Below are positions 21,412-31,861 of a stretch of DNA of 64,000 nucleotides, in pieces (position 1 is the first letter of the stretch; each line of letters begins with the position of its first letter). The stretch comes from Triglochin maritima. Lineage: Eukaryota; Streptophyta; Magnoliopsida; Alismatales; Juncaginaceae. Location of the stretch: contig OY821786.1 in assembly GCA_963682175.1 (NCBI GenBank), positions 31,117,501 to 31,181,500 of the forward strand, read 5' to 3'. The notes under the pieces are model-generated. The model did not search any database. It was not told the DNA's origin and was given only the letters and a program-made list of their open reading frames with translations. A program made the position numbers and the translations under genes.

Positions 21412-22606
21412 TGATGCATTGCATACATTGCATCATATGTCTTTCATTTAGATTAATTTTATATCAATAAATGCTACTAAGGTATGTGTTTAGTCTTATT
21501 TACATAATACAGGGATCTGAATGCAAATTACTCATATCCCAAGCATAAATGCGTGCAAGACACTCATTTCTGTCATAAAGACCAAGTTCAAGATTATCGG
21601 GATTCAAATGGAAGTCCATCCAAGCATAAAAGCATTCAAGGACCTAATTACAAAAAGGCCAAGGACTTAAGCACAAAAGTAGCCAGGAACTTAAATGCAA
21701 AAAGCCGAGGACCCGACTGCAAATTACAAGTACCAAAATATTATTTTGGAGAAGTTCTAAAAAAAAACTCAATTTGGATCTCCAAACTTATAAAGAAATA
21801 AATTCGGAGCTCAAAAGAAAGGAAAGTAATCAATCCAGACGCGCAAAAGACATTTAAATCATACCATAAACACACAGGAAAAATCCGGATACAATTAGAG
21901 CGAAATTTGCGGCGATTCCACCGCACATTACATGCAACTTTCGGCGAAAACGCCGCACCCCTTGCGATTCGTGGCCCCAGATTTTGTCCAGTCGTGTCAT
22001 GACGCGTGTACTTTCCTATTTTATACTTGGGTCCCTTGTATCGGCTATAAATTGCCCCGAAATTATGTTGTAAAGATGTTCTTCTCTTTAGCAATAAAAT
22101 TCTGTTCTTTTATTTTGTGTTCTTTAGTTTTCTTTTGTAGTTTCTCTAGGACCCCTTCTCCTTCCCTCCATCCATGAGTTTCTAACTCTCTCCAAAGGGT
22201 GGGGGTGACGGATTTAGGGTGATGAGAAGAAGAATGATGTTATTATTTTAATTTCGTGTTAGTATATTTTGATTACTTGAGTTTATGTTGAATCATTTAT
22301 CATGTAATGCTTTATAACTAATGTGATTTATTATAAGTTTCAGAATTCTCTAAACAAAACCCGATATCTAATTCCCCACCCGTTGGACTCTTATCCATCT
22401 TTGCTTTATTCTTAGTTCGTTTTTGTTGTTCTTGCTTTAGAAATAAAAAAAAATCCAAAAATTTAAAACCAACCTTATTTCTCTCTCTTTCTTTCCTTAA
22501 TCGAAAATCACAAAAATAACAATATCTCTCCCTCCTTGTGTTAAACCCGTACTTGCCACGTCTTCATTGACGCCATGCACTTGCGGTATAAATAAAATTC
22601 TCATCA
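21412..22606 (+). repeat. 3' LTR of the Athila-like element (1195 bp)
   Basis: Same start and end as the 5' LTR, with scattered substitutions and a few one-base indels. The 3' target copy GTAAC follows directly at 22607-22611. Confidence 0.93.
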
Positions 22607-24460
22607 GTAACTGTAATTGCTAGAACGTGTAAGTTGAGTTCAATAGCAGTGTAAGTTACCAGTCCTATTAAATCAAATTATCCCATTTCACAATTATATT
22701 TACCCTTACCTACCATCCCATTTACCTGTTATATTGATCAATTAGGATTACCCTGCTATTGAATTCAACTTCCCATACTATTAATCAGGGTTACCCTGCT
22801 AATGGATTCAACTTCCCCCATCGACATATCTTCCTCATTTTATTTAAATCGTCAAAACTTACTCCTATTACCAGCTTGAAATGTTTTTCATTTAAATGGA
22901 TCGTCGTCTAACTTAACAAGGTGAAGAGCAAAGACTACCCAATTAATGATTGGCTAAAGTCTACTATTCAAAAGAAAAGAGTATCGTACCTAAACGTATT
23001 GATGGCGATATTGCTGGTCATCTATGAATAGGAGAGTAAATAGAACTACAATCTCACTCCGTTCAGATTTAATATGATATAAACTAGGATTGTGTTATTT
23101 TCTGATGTTTTGTGGTTGTTATTTTGAAACATTCGTGTGTTATTTCACTAATACTTGGTTGTTGATGTTACCTATTTTTTAGGTAATGGAACTTCTAAAA
23201 CTTATTTGAAACCCTTCGTGTGTAATATCTACCATGTTATGGAGGAACATATGTCGACCCTACTATGGAGTAAATCTATGGTAAAACTTGAATTGATAAA
23301 TCTAGTTAGTAGAATGGATGGTAGGTTGCGGTAATTCTAGTTGGTAGAATGGACGATAGGTTGGGCAAAATCTACTTTCGATTGGGGGTAATTTAATTTA
23401 ATATGACGGGTAACTTGATGTAAATAGAATGGATTAAATATTGGTTCGTGGGGGTAACCCTAATCGATAGACGGAGTAAGTTGAATTCATTAGTAGGGTA
23501 ACCATAATTGATAGACGGTGTAAGTCGAATTCAATAGCAGGGTAACCATAATTGAATTTAATTTAATTCCTTCTATTTTATCCAATTTACCCTACTCTTG
23601 AATTCAACTTACCTCGTCTACCAATTAGGGTTATCCCCACAAACCAACATTTAATTCATTCTATTTACTCTAAGTTACTCATCCTATTACATCCAATTAG
23701 CCACGTTCACGACTAGATTTACCTCAGCCAACTTGTGAAATTACCCTCTGTGTTTTATGAAATCACATTCACATGTACGTGAATTTCCCCCATATGTGTT
23801 GGTGTTTGAGGTTTAATTGTACATTTCTATCAATTAAGAATACACAAAACAAATGTATTATGTAAAGACAAATGCAATCAACAACATCCTTTAGATCATT
23901 TGAATCCAACAATTTGAGTTCAAAGCGCTGACCTCAGCATGTCTTAGCAATTTCTTCTAGAAAAAACGGACATGGAAGCGATGTTCAACAATGTTCGCAA
24001 TAAGGTTGTAATAGTTCTCACCACCAAGTGACATTCCTAAAATGCAAGCCTTGTTGACATCCTCGAATATCATTTCGTATCCACCCATCACAATCGCTTT
24101 CAGTCAACTTGAATAACACATGATTACATCACAAAGCAAGTGGTTGAGAACAAATTTGTATGAAGTTGTCTCATCTGTTTTGCTTCTTTTAGCCAATAAA
24201 TGAAACTAAGTTGACTGAGAGTGTACTCCATTTGCTTGTTTAATTTAAAAATATATAATTCTAAATTTTGAGGTTAAAAAAATACAATACAATAAATAAA
24301 TGAAATATATAATCGTTTATTCTTACACATTTAACCAAATGAAAAATTCATAGTCGCCATGAAAATACCTCAACTCACTGTCTAACCTACTCTTTGCGCT
24401 AGTGTTTTAATTACGTTAACATGTACCTACGCATTCTTTTGCAGCTTACGTTAACAAATT
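22607..24460 (+). repeat. TTACCCC-family repeat block, right half
   Basis: This continues the repeat interrupted at 13836. C-rich modules run to about 23240, G-rich ones from about 23280 to 23550, then C-rich again to about 23790. Bases 23832-23990 repeat 13396-13545 in degraded form. Bases 24001-24460 hold no recognised gene, and about 24330-24400 match the complement of 810-860. Confidence 0.65.
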
Positions 24461-25104
24461 AATCTAAGATCAATATTAGGTACATATAACTATACACAAC
24501 TTCTAAAATTCTTTGAGGTTGCTAATATAAATAAATTTAACTTAAAGTCTCTTATAATATTTATGCATTTAGAACTCCTAAGATGTAATTAATGACCATA
24601 GGAGGAAAATCGAAACTATATATAGCGTAGTTTCTCAAGTTTATTTACCTCCAATAAAAGTCCATTACTAATCAAATACAATGGTCTTAAAAGCAAAAAC
24701 CAAATTTTAATTTAAGGAATTTCTGGAAATTAAAGATTAGAAACCCTATCAATCACTTTGGTTTGAGAGGAGATCTACATGTGAGTTTTTTTATGTTGTA
24801 TAGTTTCTATAATTTTAAAAGTATCATTGCTTTTATTTTGAAATAAAATATTAAACTATTTTGGAAACAAAAAAGTAGATATTTATTGTAACATGTACCT
24901 CCTGACATAAGTTCCAAACCTTTTCACCTACTTCACCACCATCTTGTGTCTTTTACGTAATGCACATGAACTACTCAAGGCCTATCTACTCAATTCAAAA
25001 ACTCATTACCTGGAATCCACGTGAAAGTCCAACGTGGATGCCACGTCAGAGGTGCGTGGGAATCCGGGTGAAATCTTGGGTATCCATCCTAGGATCCATA
25101 CCCT
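24461..25104. other. AT-rich unassigned DNA in the copy A intron
   Basis: No gene, repeat array or transposon end was recognised. The right limit is where similarity to the copy B intron resumes (ccttcaaaac at about 25110 against about 55630). Confidence 0.5.
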
Positions 25105-25742
25105 AAAGTTCCTTCAAAACGAGAATACCTACATGGGACCATTGGATGCGATAATTGAGATTTGAGAGTTCGACATTAATGTTGCCTGAGGTGGACAAGT
25201 AAATTCTTGTAAAAATTAGAAAAATCATTTCAAATCATTTAAGCATTTTTATATAATGATCCTGAATATTTGTGGTTGCAGCTCTATTTGCTGGGGTGAT
25301 CAGTGATAGAGCTTTAAGGATGGTCTGAAACGTTTCCTTGTAAAAATTTAAATTACATTAATTAATTTGCAAAATTAATTTTGCAAACAAAAACTACAAA
25401 CAGTTTTAGATTTTAAAATATGATTGGTACTCGATTTTTTCTGCCTTTTTCTGATAATGGTCGAGACAAGTATTTATGGTCGCAATCTATAGGTTTCCTA
25501 TTAAGGTACAATTAAATTCAACCACAATATTAATAGCAATTAATAATATATATTCCAATCGATACGATTTTCCAATCAATTTACCCGTAAATATCAAATA
25601 GTTTTCCAATCAATTTTCCAATCAATTTACCCGTAAAAATAAATTTTCCAATCATTTAGTAATATAAACGTCAAATAGGTTTGGGTAGTTCATTAGTACC
25701 CAACATGTTGCCTTAGCCATATCATTCACTCAAAATTTGCAG
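25105..25742 (+). repeat. Right end of the copy A intron, duplicated at 55612-56974
   Basis: Sequence matches the copy B intron, but A lacks the hAT element found in B at 55775-56690. The stretch ends with a polypyrimidine-poor acceptor ttgcag. A has a short extra AT-rich run (about 25490-25680) with repeated ccaatcaattttcc-type words not seen in B. Confidence 0.75.
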
Positions 25743-26690
25743 CTATACATATGGGAAAAATGTGATGCCACACAAGACATAATTGATGCGGCGAAAGTCG
25801 CAGATTGGTTGCCCGATGGACTCCCCCTCACCTCTGAACCAGAGTTAAAGCGCGTCCAAATTTCGAAAAGTTCGCCCTAGGAGGCGACAGTCGAGGGGGC
25901 AAAGATGCATTTGGAGTTGCATTACGAAAAACCGGAGTAACTCTAAAAAATGTGGCCATCTCCTCTTTAATTGGCATCGACCCGGTCGATGGGCTCGTCA
26001 ACCAAAGCAAGCCTCAGATCCTCCGAAGCACTCCTAATGACTTGTTCGACCTAGGCCATACTCCAGTCCTGATCTTGGGAGGTACCTTAAGTGAGATACC
26101 GAAGGTTAGGGGTGAGCATAACCCAGTCTGTGTTCCGGTCCGGAACTTTTTGAAATTTTGGTTCCGGTCCGTTCCGGACCAGTCTCATTTTCATTTTTTT
26201 TATTTTAAAAATCCGGTTTTGGACCAGACCGGATCGGTCCGGTCATCGGTCCAAAGCCATCCGGTCTGGTCCGGTCTGGTCCTCGGTCCTGTTTGGTCCT
26301 CGGTCCGGACTCCGGAAAAAATTCCGGTCCGGTCCGGACCGGATGCTCACCCCTACCGAAGGTGATCGGTTTTCCAGCTTGCGCACTGAAAGGGCTCAAC
26401 TTCCTGGACTTCCACGAGGAATGTAAGCCCCCGGCTTACTTCTTCCTTGCTAAGGACTACGGACATATGGACATGTTGAACGACGATACGAGTGAGTTGC
26501 AAGGGGTGCCTCCTATTGTACTTGTAAAAATAGCAGTCGGAGACAACGGATGCGGTTGTTTGTCGGTGGTGCGATTGTAGCATTCCTCAATACTCAACTC
26601 CGTGGTGATGCTAGTAATCTCAAAGCTATTAGGGATTACCCCACGATTGCACCCGTGGTCTTGAAGGAGATTTCTTTCCGTTTAGATTAA
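25743..26690 (+). pseudogene. Chlorophyllase copy A, exon 2 (pseudogene, disrupted)
   Basis: Homologous to copy B exon 2 (56975-57667) and clearly dead. Near 25808 one C is missing from a run (six in B, five here), shifting the frame after WLPDGLP. The active-site motif GHSRGG has become GDSRGG, which removes the histidine before the nucleophile serine. A 249-bp hAT MITE (26107-26355) splits the exon and, with its 8-bp duplication, shifts the frame again. A further base is missing near 26508 (ggtgcctcc against ggtggcctcc). The catalytic-Asp region IGIDPVDG and the histidine region AKDYGHMDM are still readable in their own frames. The stop corresponding to B is at 26688-26690. Confidence 0.95.
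26107..26355. mobile_element. hAT-type MITE, 249 bp, in exon 2 of chlorophyllase copy A
   Basis: Perfect 13-bp inverted ends TAGGGGTGAGCAT and a perfect 8-bp target duplication CCGAAGGT (26099-26106, 26356-26363) make this a clear hAT insertion. The interior is packed with GGTCCGG/CCGGACC words, as in the MITE at 1343-1605. The perfect duplication implies a recent event. Copy B shows the intact site at about 57331. Confidence 0.95.
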
Positions 26691-27754
26691 TTAGTTTTCC
26701 TTTGTAGTATGACTTGAATGATACAAGCCAAAAGGAAAATTTGTATGTCCCTGGCGTAATATGTTCGTATTTCTTTTTTTGCTTGAAATAATAAAGTCAT
26801 CCTAAATTCGATCCCTGCAAGTTCAGATTTGGATATTGATCCTTATTATTTGCATATGATACGTTATGGGATTGGTTTTGTAGCTAACTTTTACCTATCC
26901 AAACGGGGCCTAAATGTGAGTCTAATTGGTCTAGTTATTCATCCATTATTGGGGTCCCATTGTTTTCAATCATAACATCAGTAAAAACTTGGTCAAAATA
27001 TATTGGTATAAGCAAAAACATATAGTGTTAGATTCACTCAATTTATTTGTATGTCTAAGAAAGTAAAGGGATATCTAGTTGGTATTCTTGTCACCGCTTC
27101 AACGTGGTCATGCACTTGTAGTTTTAAACTTCACACCCGATCAGTTCTTTATGCATTATGTTCCAAAACCTAGTGTCGGCACGTGTCGCGACTTGGGGTC
27201 GCAGGTTTAGTTTCAGAAATGTTTCTCAAGGAGGTTTAGATTGAATTTAAAAAAAATAATTATTTTGAAAAAAAATCCTTGTATTAATGTTGTAGATTTT
27301 TATCCGACCTAAATATGTATATCTATATTTATATCCGCTAAAATTCAATTTTTTTATCCATATCCGCCAAATTTTGAAATCCAATATTTGTATATCCCTT
27401 GTTATGGAAAAATGATCTATATCCTTAAAAACGGATAGGGCTACAGATTATCGGCGGAGAGTCCGTTGTTAACTTGAAATTATATTATATAATGAGTAGT
27501 ACTAAAGATACACATTTTGGAAAATTAGTCATGCTATTGCTTCTCTAATCTCAATTTAATTGTGCTATTCCCACAAGAAACACAAATCAACTTGTGGCAT
27601 GGCATCAGGAAGAAATGTTTTCGGTCAAACAATTGATTTCGTAACACATCATATGCTACCACGTCATGTGCTATTTGCAATCGGTCCTTTTCTTCTAAAT
27701 AAACAAACCATGCAATATTTCTTACAATTTCTATTAGTACACCGTCGCCGTGGG
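26691..27754 (+). other. 3' flank of copy A, then unassigned DNA
   Basis: Bases 26691 to about 27080 match the 3' flank of copy B (57668-58030). They contain an aataaag signal at about 26789, likely the old polyadenylation region. From 27080 to 27754 no gene was recognised; small open frames at 27534-27767 on both strands have no known product. A hAT element begins at 27755. Confidence 0.6.
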
Positions 27755-28710
27755 TAGGGGTGCACATGGGTCGGGTTTAACCCGAAAATCGAACAGAACC
27801 CGGCCGATCAGGTCGGGTTGGGAAGGAATTCGGGTTGGGTTGAAAAAAAAAATCTGAAAACTGAATTTTCGGGTCGGGTTCGGGTTGACCCAACCAAACC
27901 CTAACCCGAAGATATTTTTTTAATATTTTCCCCAATATGTCCTGTAATCCTGACCGTCTATCCTAACAAAAAATCCTAAATCTAACCCCAACAAAAACAT
28001 CATCATCTCGTGAACTCCTCTCCCTCGTACCCTCAGTCGACAGCCCTCCACGCCCCCTCACTCCTCTGATCCTCCCCCTCACTCCTCCTCCTCTGGTCCT
28101 CCCCCTCACTCCCTCCAGCCTCCCCTCAGACGACAACCTCTCCTCGCCCCCTCACGACGTCACTCCTCCGGTTCTCCCCCTCACTCCCTCCGGCCTCAAC
28201 CTCCGCGCCCTTCGAACCCTCAGACAACAGCTTCTCCTCGCACCCTCACTCCACCGATGCTCCCCCTCACTCCCTCAGCCCTCAGCCTCCTCACCTCTTC
28301 CTCCCTTCAGACCCCCTCAGTCGATCTCCTCTTCTCACCCCCTCAGCTGATCCCGTCAATCCACCCGGCTCAACACCAACAAGACTTCTTCGTCGATCAA
28401 CGCCAACATGGCTTCCTCGTCGAATTCCATCCACGTATGTTAGTAAGCTTGATTTAAAATTAGATATGTTGTTAAGTGTCTCTTGGTTTATTGTGTTAGA
28501 CTGTTAGTAAAGAAGCCAAACATGTTAAAATTTTATATGTTGAACTGTTAGACTGTTTGATGAACTTACAAGTTGAAATTTCCTTTTATTGTGTTAGACT
28601 GTTTGAATAATGAATCTATGCATAAAGTCTATATAATTATTGAATGTTGTAGAAATTATTCATTATTGAATGTTGATTTTAAACTTGCTTTTATCTATGA
28701 GCCTTCATAG

Positions 28711-29109
28711 ATGTTGTCTAATCAAGAAAAAGATCCTGTAGAAAATTTGGATGTTATTGATTAAGTAGTTGAACCTAATCGTACTGCATCTGATAAGAAA
28801 TTGAGCAAAAAACGTTAGTCTGAAGTATGGAGTCACGATAAGATGGTCAAAGGAAAATGGGGTACCGAACGAGCTGTTTGTAAATATTGTCAGAACATAG
28901 ATTATTCATGTAATACTGGTCATGGAACAAGTACAATGTGGAAACATCTTAGGTTCATGTGTCGTAAAAGTCATCTTAAGTCAACGGGTCAAGTGCAAGA
29001 CCAAAGTCAGAAAACCGTGTCCTTTACGGCATCCAGATCCAATGTCGTAACAAAAAAAAGAATTGAAAAATATACAGTCTTCAGGTCAAAGAGTTTGCCT
29101 CACTTCTGA
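28711..29109 (+). pseudogene. hAT transposase remnant: N-terminus with BED zinc finger
   Basis: From the ATG at 28711 the frame runs MLSNQEKDPVENLDVID to a stop, with a second stop just before 28843. In the same frame a BED finger follows: KGKWGTERAVCKYC, then GTSTMWKHLRFMC, giving the Cys-x2-Cys and downstream His/Cys zinc ligands of plant hAT transposases, which bind DNA at the element ends. The frame ends at 29109. The usual segment of about 200 residues between the BED finger and the RNase-H fold is largely missing. Confidence 0.85.
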
Positions 29110-29131
29110 TTAATGGACTTCTAGGAACAAA

Positions 29132-29480
29132 GTGTCTTACATGTGTCTCACTGGTCATTTCATTGATGTCAATTGGAAGTTACACAAAAAGATACTAAGC
29201 TTTGTTAGTGTTCGAAGTCATAAAGGCATAGAAATTGGTAAAGCAATCGAGTTGTTTCTTCTTGATTGGGAATTGGAAAAGTTGGTTGCATCACTCTTGA
29301 TAATGTCAGTGTAAATCTAACTGTTGTTGAATACTTGAAAAGTAAATTGGTGAAGAAGAATAATCTAATATTAGGTGGACAATTTTTCCATGTTTGTTGT
29401 TGTGCTCATATATATACTTAATTTGATAGTCAAAGATGGACTACTAGAGGTAGATGATAATATTAAAAAATATGTACTGC
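29132..29480 (+). pseudogene. hAT transposase remnant: start of the RNase-H-like catalytic fold
   Basis: The frame starting at 29132 reads MCLTGHFIDVNWKLHKKILSF, a hallmark of plant hAT transposases (HFID..W.L..R.L.F). Near 29285 similarity passes to another frame with the conserved LDNVSVN segment that carries a catalytic aspartate. Near 29400 it shifts again (NLIVKDGL). At least two frameshifts therefore break the catalytic domain. Confidence 0.8.
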
Positions 29481-29565
29481 TATAAAATACACCAAAAGCT
29501 ACACTGCAAGAGGACAACACTTTAAAGCTTGCATGGAATAAGAAAGCATAACTTCGAAAAAAGGA

Positions 29566-30549
29566 TTGAGTTTGGATGTTTGTACTAGGTGGAATTCAAT
29601 GTATGAAATGTCGAATGGTGCTTTGAAGTATCAAAAAGCCTTTGAACGGATGGAAGAACAAGTTCCATTATTTATTAGTGAAGTTGGTGCAGAAATTCCA
29701 ACTGAAACTGATTGGGTGAAAGCTCGTATTTTTGTTAGAATTTTGAGGCATTTTTATGAGTCAACGAAGCGTCTGTCAGGGACTTTGTATGTTACGTCAA
29801 ACCTTTACTTCAAGGAAGTGTGTTTGGTTGATAATATATTGAAGGAATGGTCAAAGAATAGTGATGTACATCTGTCTTCTAAGGCTTTAAAAATGAAATT
29901 GAAGTTTGACAAATATTGGGAGAAGAGTATTAAAGTGAATAAAATGTTGTTAATTGCAGTGGTTTTGGATCCTCGATACAAAATTAGGTTCGTGAGATTT
30001 TATTATGGCAAATTATACAGTACTGAAGAGGAGATTCACACAGAAATAGAAACAGTGTTGAAGAAATTGAAGACTCTTTTTGAAGAATACAAGTTGTCTG
30101 AAATTGCCTCTCGTAGTGGGAATGAGAATGCACATGACATGCAGATTGTTGTACAGTCAAATCTTGGTATTGATGAAGACATTGATGATGACCACTTTAG
30201 GTTTGTTTTCCAAAAAAATTTAAAAGAGGACGACCAAAATGCAAAATTAGAAATGGACAAGTACTTGGATGAAAGTTGTGAAGATGATAATTCAAGTTTT
30301 GTGTTGATGGATTGGTGGAAGGTTACAACAAACAAGTACCCCACTCTGGCAGAAATTGTGAGAGATGTGTTTGCCATTCTGGTATCAACAATTGCTTTTG
30401 AATCAACTTTTAGTACAGGTGGACATATTCTTAGTGATTATCGCAGTTCACTAACTCCAAAGCTTGTTGAGTGTCTAATTTGTACACAGGAAAGCTTGAA
30501 GTTGAATTGCCTACAAGTTGGGAAGAGCTTAAAGAACTTGAGACTTTAG
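29566..30549 (+). pseudogene. hAT transposase remnant: C-terminal half with dimerisation domain
   Basis: A long open frame begins with LDVCTRWNSMYEM (the conserved D..TRWNST region). It continues through VVLDPRYK and ends with the hAT dimerisation domain: LMDWWKVTTNKYPTLAEIVRDV, then TIAFESTFSTGGHILSDYRSSL, corresponding to the usual S..ES.FS.GG.V....RS.L. This part kept an open frame for 327 codons, unlike the N-terminal half. It begins with TTG rather than ATG, so it is a fragment, not a stand-alone gene. Confidence 0.88.
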
Positions 30550-30700
30550 GTATGGATCAGTTACATTTCCAATCACTTCAATATTTATGAATGTCATCTT
30601 ATATGTATTTTGTATTGTTGTATTTTCAGTTATTCCAGAAGATAAAGACATTGTGGAAAGGCTTGCTAAAGTATTTTAGTTTTTATTGTGAAATTTGAAT

Positions 30701-30836
30701 GCTTGATGTTTATGTATTGACTTGGTGTGTACTTGATGTATTTTTACTTTCAATATGATGCGTGTTGTGCTTGATGTTTATGTGTTGACTTGGTGTGTGC
30801 TTGATGTATTTTTACTTTCACTATGGTACATGTTGT
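30701..30836. repeat. Tandem duplication, 2 x 68 bp, in the 3' part of the hAT element
   Basis: Two similar 68-bp units (each beginning gcttgatgtttatg) lie head to tail between the transposase remnant and the right end. No known function. Confidence 0.8.
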
Positions 30837-31179
30837 GCTTGATGTTTCATTGTTATGTATCTTAAATTTGATTTGCTTTTCTTTGGTTTCGTTCAAAGGT
30901 GATTGTTGTTATTGCTAATTTGTTTGTGTCAAAGTTGGCTTTCTAAGGTGATATATCTAATGTTGATTTTTTAGGTGAACTTTGGTTTTGCTTCATTGAT
31001 TCGGGTCCAACCCGAACCAACCCAACCCAACCCGAAAGTTTCGGGTCGGGTTAGGTTGAACCCAAATCGGTTCGGGCTGGGCTTTTCAAAAAACCATTTT
31101 TTTGGGTTGGGTCGGGTTAAGGCCTTAACCTGACCAACGCACACCCCTAACCATGGGTGTGTTTGGATTGCGTGAATTT

Positions 31180-31345
31180 TTCCAATCATGAGAACTAACA
31201 TCATGAGAACAAGAAACTATATTTTTTTCCAATCATGGAGATGCACTTGCGTTTTATGTTAGATTGATTGGAAAAATTTATAGTTTCTTGTTCTCATGAT
31301 GTTAGTTTTAACAACTTACACATCTACACTCCTATTTATGTTAGA
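31180..31345. repeat. Imperfect hairpin (inverted repeat) at an LTR boundary
   Basis: About 31193-31237 is the near-perfect reverse complement of 31267-31309 (shared actaacatcatgagaacaag). The loop contains an inverted scrap of a gypsy LTR end (atgcacttgcg, complement of the cgcaagtgcat box at 31373). It looks like rearranged LTR-end DNA rather than a classical MITE; no target duplication was found. Confidence 0.6.
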
Positions 31346-31346
31346 T

Positions 31347-31861
31347 TGATTGGAAAAAAATATGTAGAAAACCGCAAGTGCATCTCCACATTGAAGCAGT
31401 GGCAAGTATGGGTCGTGTCCACAAGAGGCGATTGTGGGTTATCGTCAACCATACTCGAGTAGGGGAATAAAATGATGATTTGGTGGTATCTAAACTAAAT
31501 GACGAATGCTACGTGAAAAAAAAACTAATCGAAAACGAGCCTCGTAGGAGGTGGAGAATGAATACAGAAGTGTAGATGTGTAAGTTGTATGTGTACAATT
31601 TTGTGCTCATGATATGCATAACATGGAATCCATAATGATCAAAACCCAACTATGTATCCACATGAATTAAGATTTAATATTAACATACAAGACATTAAAT
31701 AGGATGAGGCCAACAAGAGCACATGCTCTCACATATCATCCTTATCTCTTTACCCACTCCAACTTTATCCTCACATCATCATTCCCCATAAAGTGGGCCC
31801 ACTAGCCAAAATATGTGTTAAGCATCAATTAAGACCATTAACACATCAAAGGCAAGAGTGA
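31347..31861 (-). repeat. Gypsy LTR fragment, minus orientation
   Basis: Starts tgattgg, followed by the box ccgcaagtgcatctcc, which corresponds to the U5 end of an Athila-type LTR read in complement. It is similar to the left part of the solo LTR at 32978-33590. It ends where a plus-strand LTR starts. Confidence 0.7.

Larger units (their letters stand above)
13837..22606 (+). mobile_element. Athila/Tat-like Ty3/gypsy LTR retrotransposon, pol-deleted, 8.77 kb
   Basis: Two LTRs (13837-15028 and 21412-22606) begin TG and end CA, flanked by a perfect 5-bp target duplication GTAAC (13832-13836, 22607-22611). A primer site complementary to the tRNA-Asp 3' end follows the left LTR, and a purine-rich tract precedes the right one. 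Gag with a CCHC knuckle and an aspartic protease remain in order. Reverse transcriptase, RNase H and integrase are absent: after the protease (20067) only about 1.3 kb of non-coding DNA precedes the LTR. A solo LTR (16995-18390) interrupts gag. The LTRs look about 97% identical by eye, so insertion was relatively recent. It lies in the copy A chlorophyllase intron, in the gene's orientation. Confidence 0.93.
27755..31149 (+). mobile_element. Decayed hAT transposon with transposase remnants, 3.4 kb
   Basis: The ends are inverted and of hAT type (TAGGGGTGCACATGGGTCGGG; complement of the right end TTAGGGGTGTGCGTTGGTCAGG). They are flanked by an 8-bp duplication with two transitions (gccgtggg 27747-27754, accatggg 31150-31157). 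Both sub-terminal regions repeat GGTCGGGTT/AACCCGA words. Inside are a CT-rich leader (28010-28440) and the pieces of an Ac-like RICESLEEPER/DAYSLEEPER-type transposase with stops and frameshifts. The worn duplication and broken frames indicate an old, inactive copy. Confidence 0.88.

Noticed and set aside
26205..26399. Frames through the MITE in chlorophyllase exon 2
   Set aside because: They are read-through of GGTCCGG repeats in the MITE, not a new exon; the flanking exon frames do not join correctly.
28010..28440. CT-rich region as a host gene 5' leader
   Set aside because: It lies inside the hAT ends and precedes the transposase ATG, so it belongs to the transposon.
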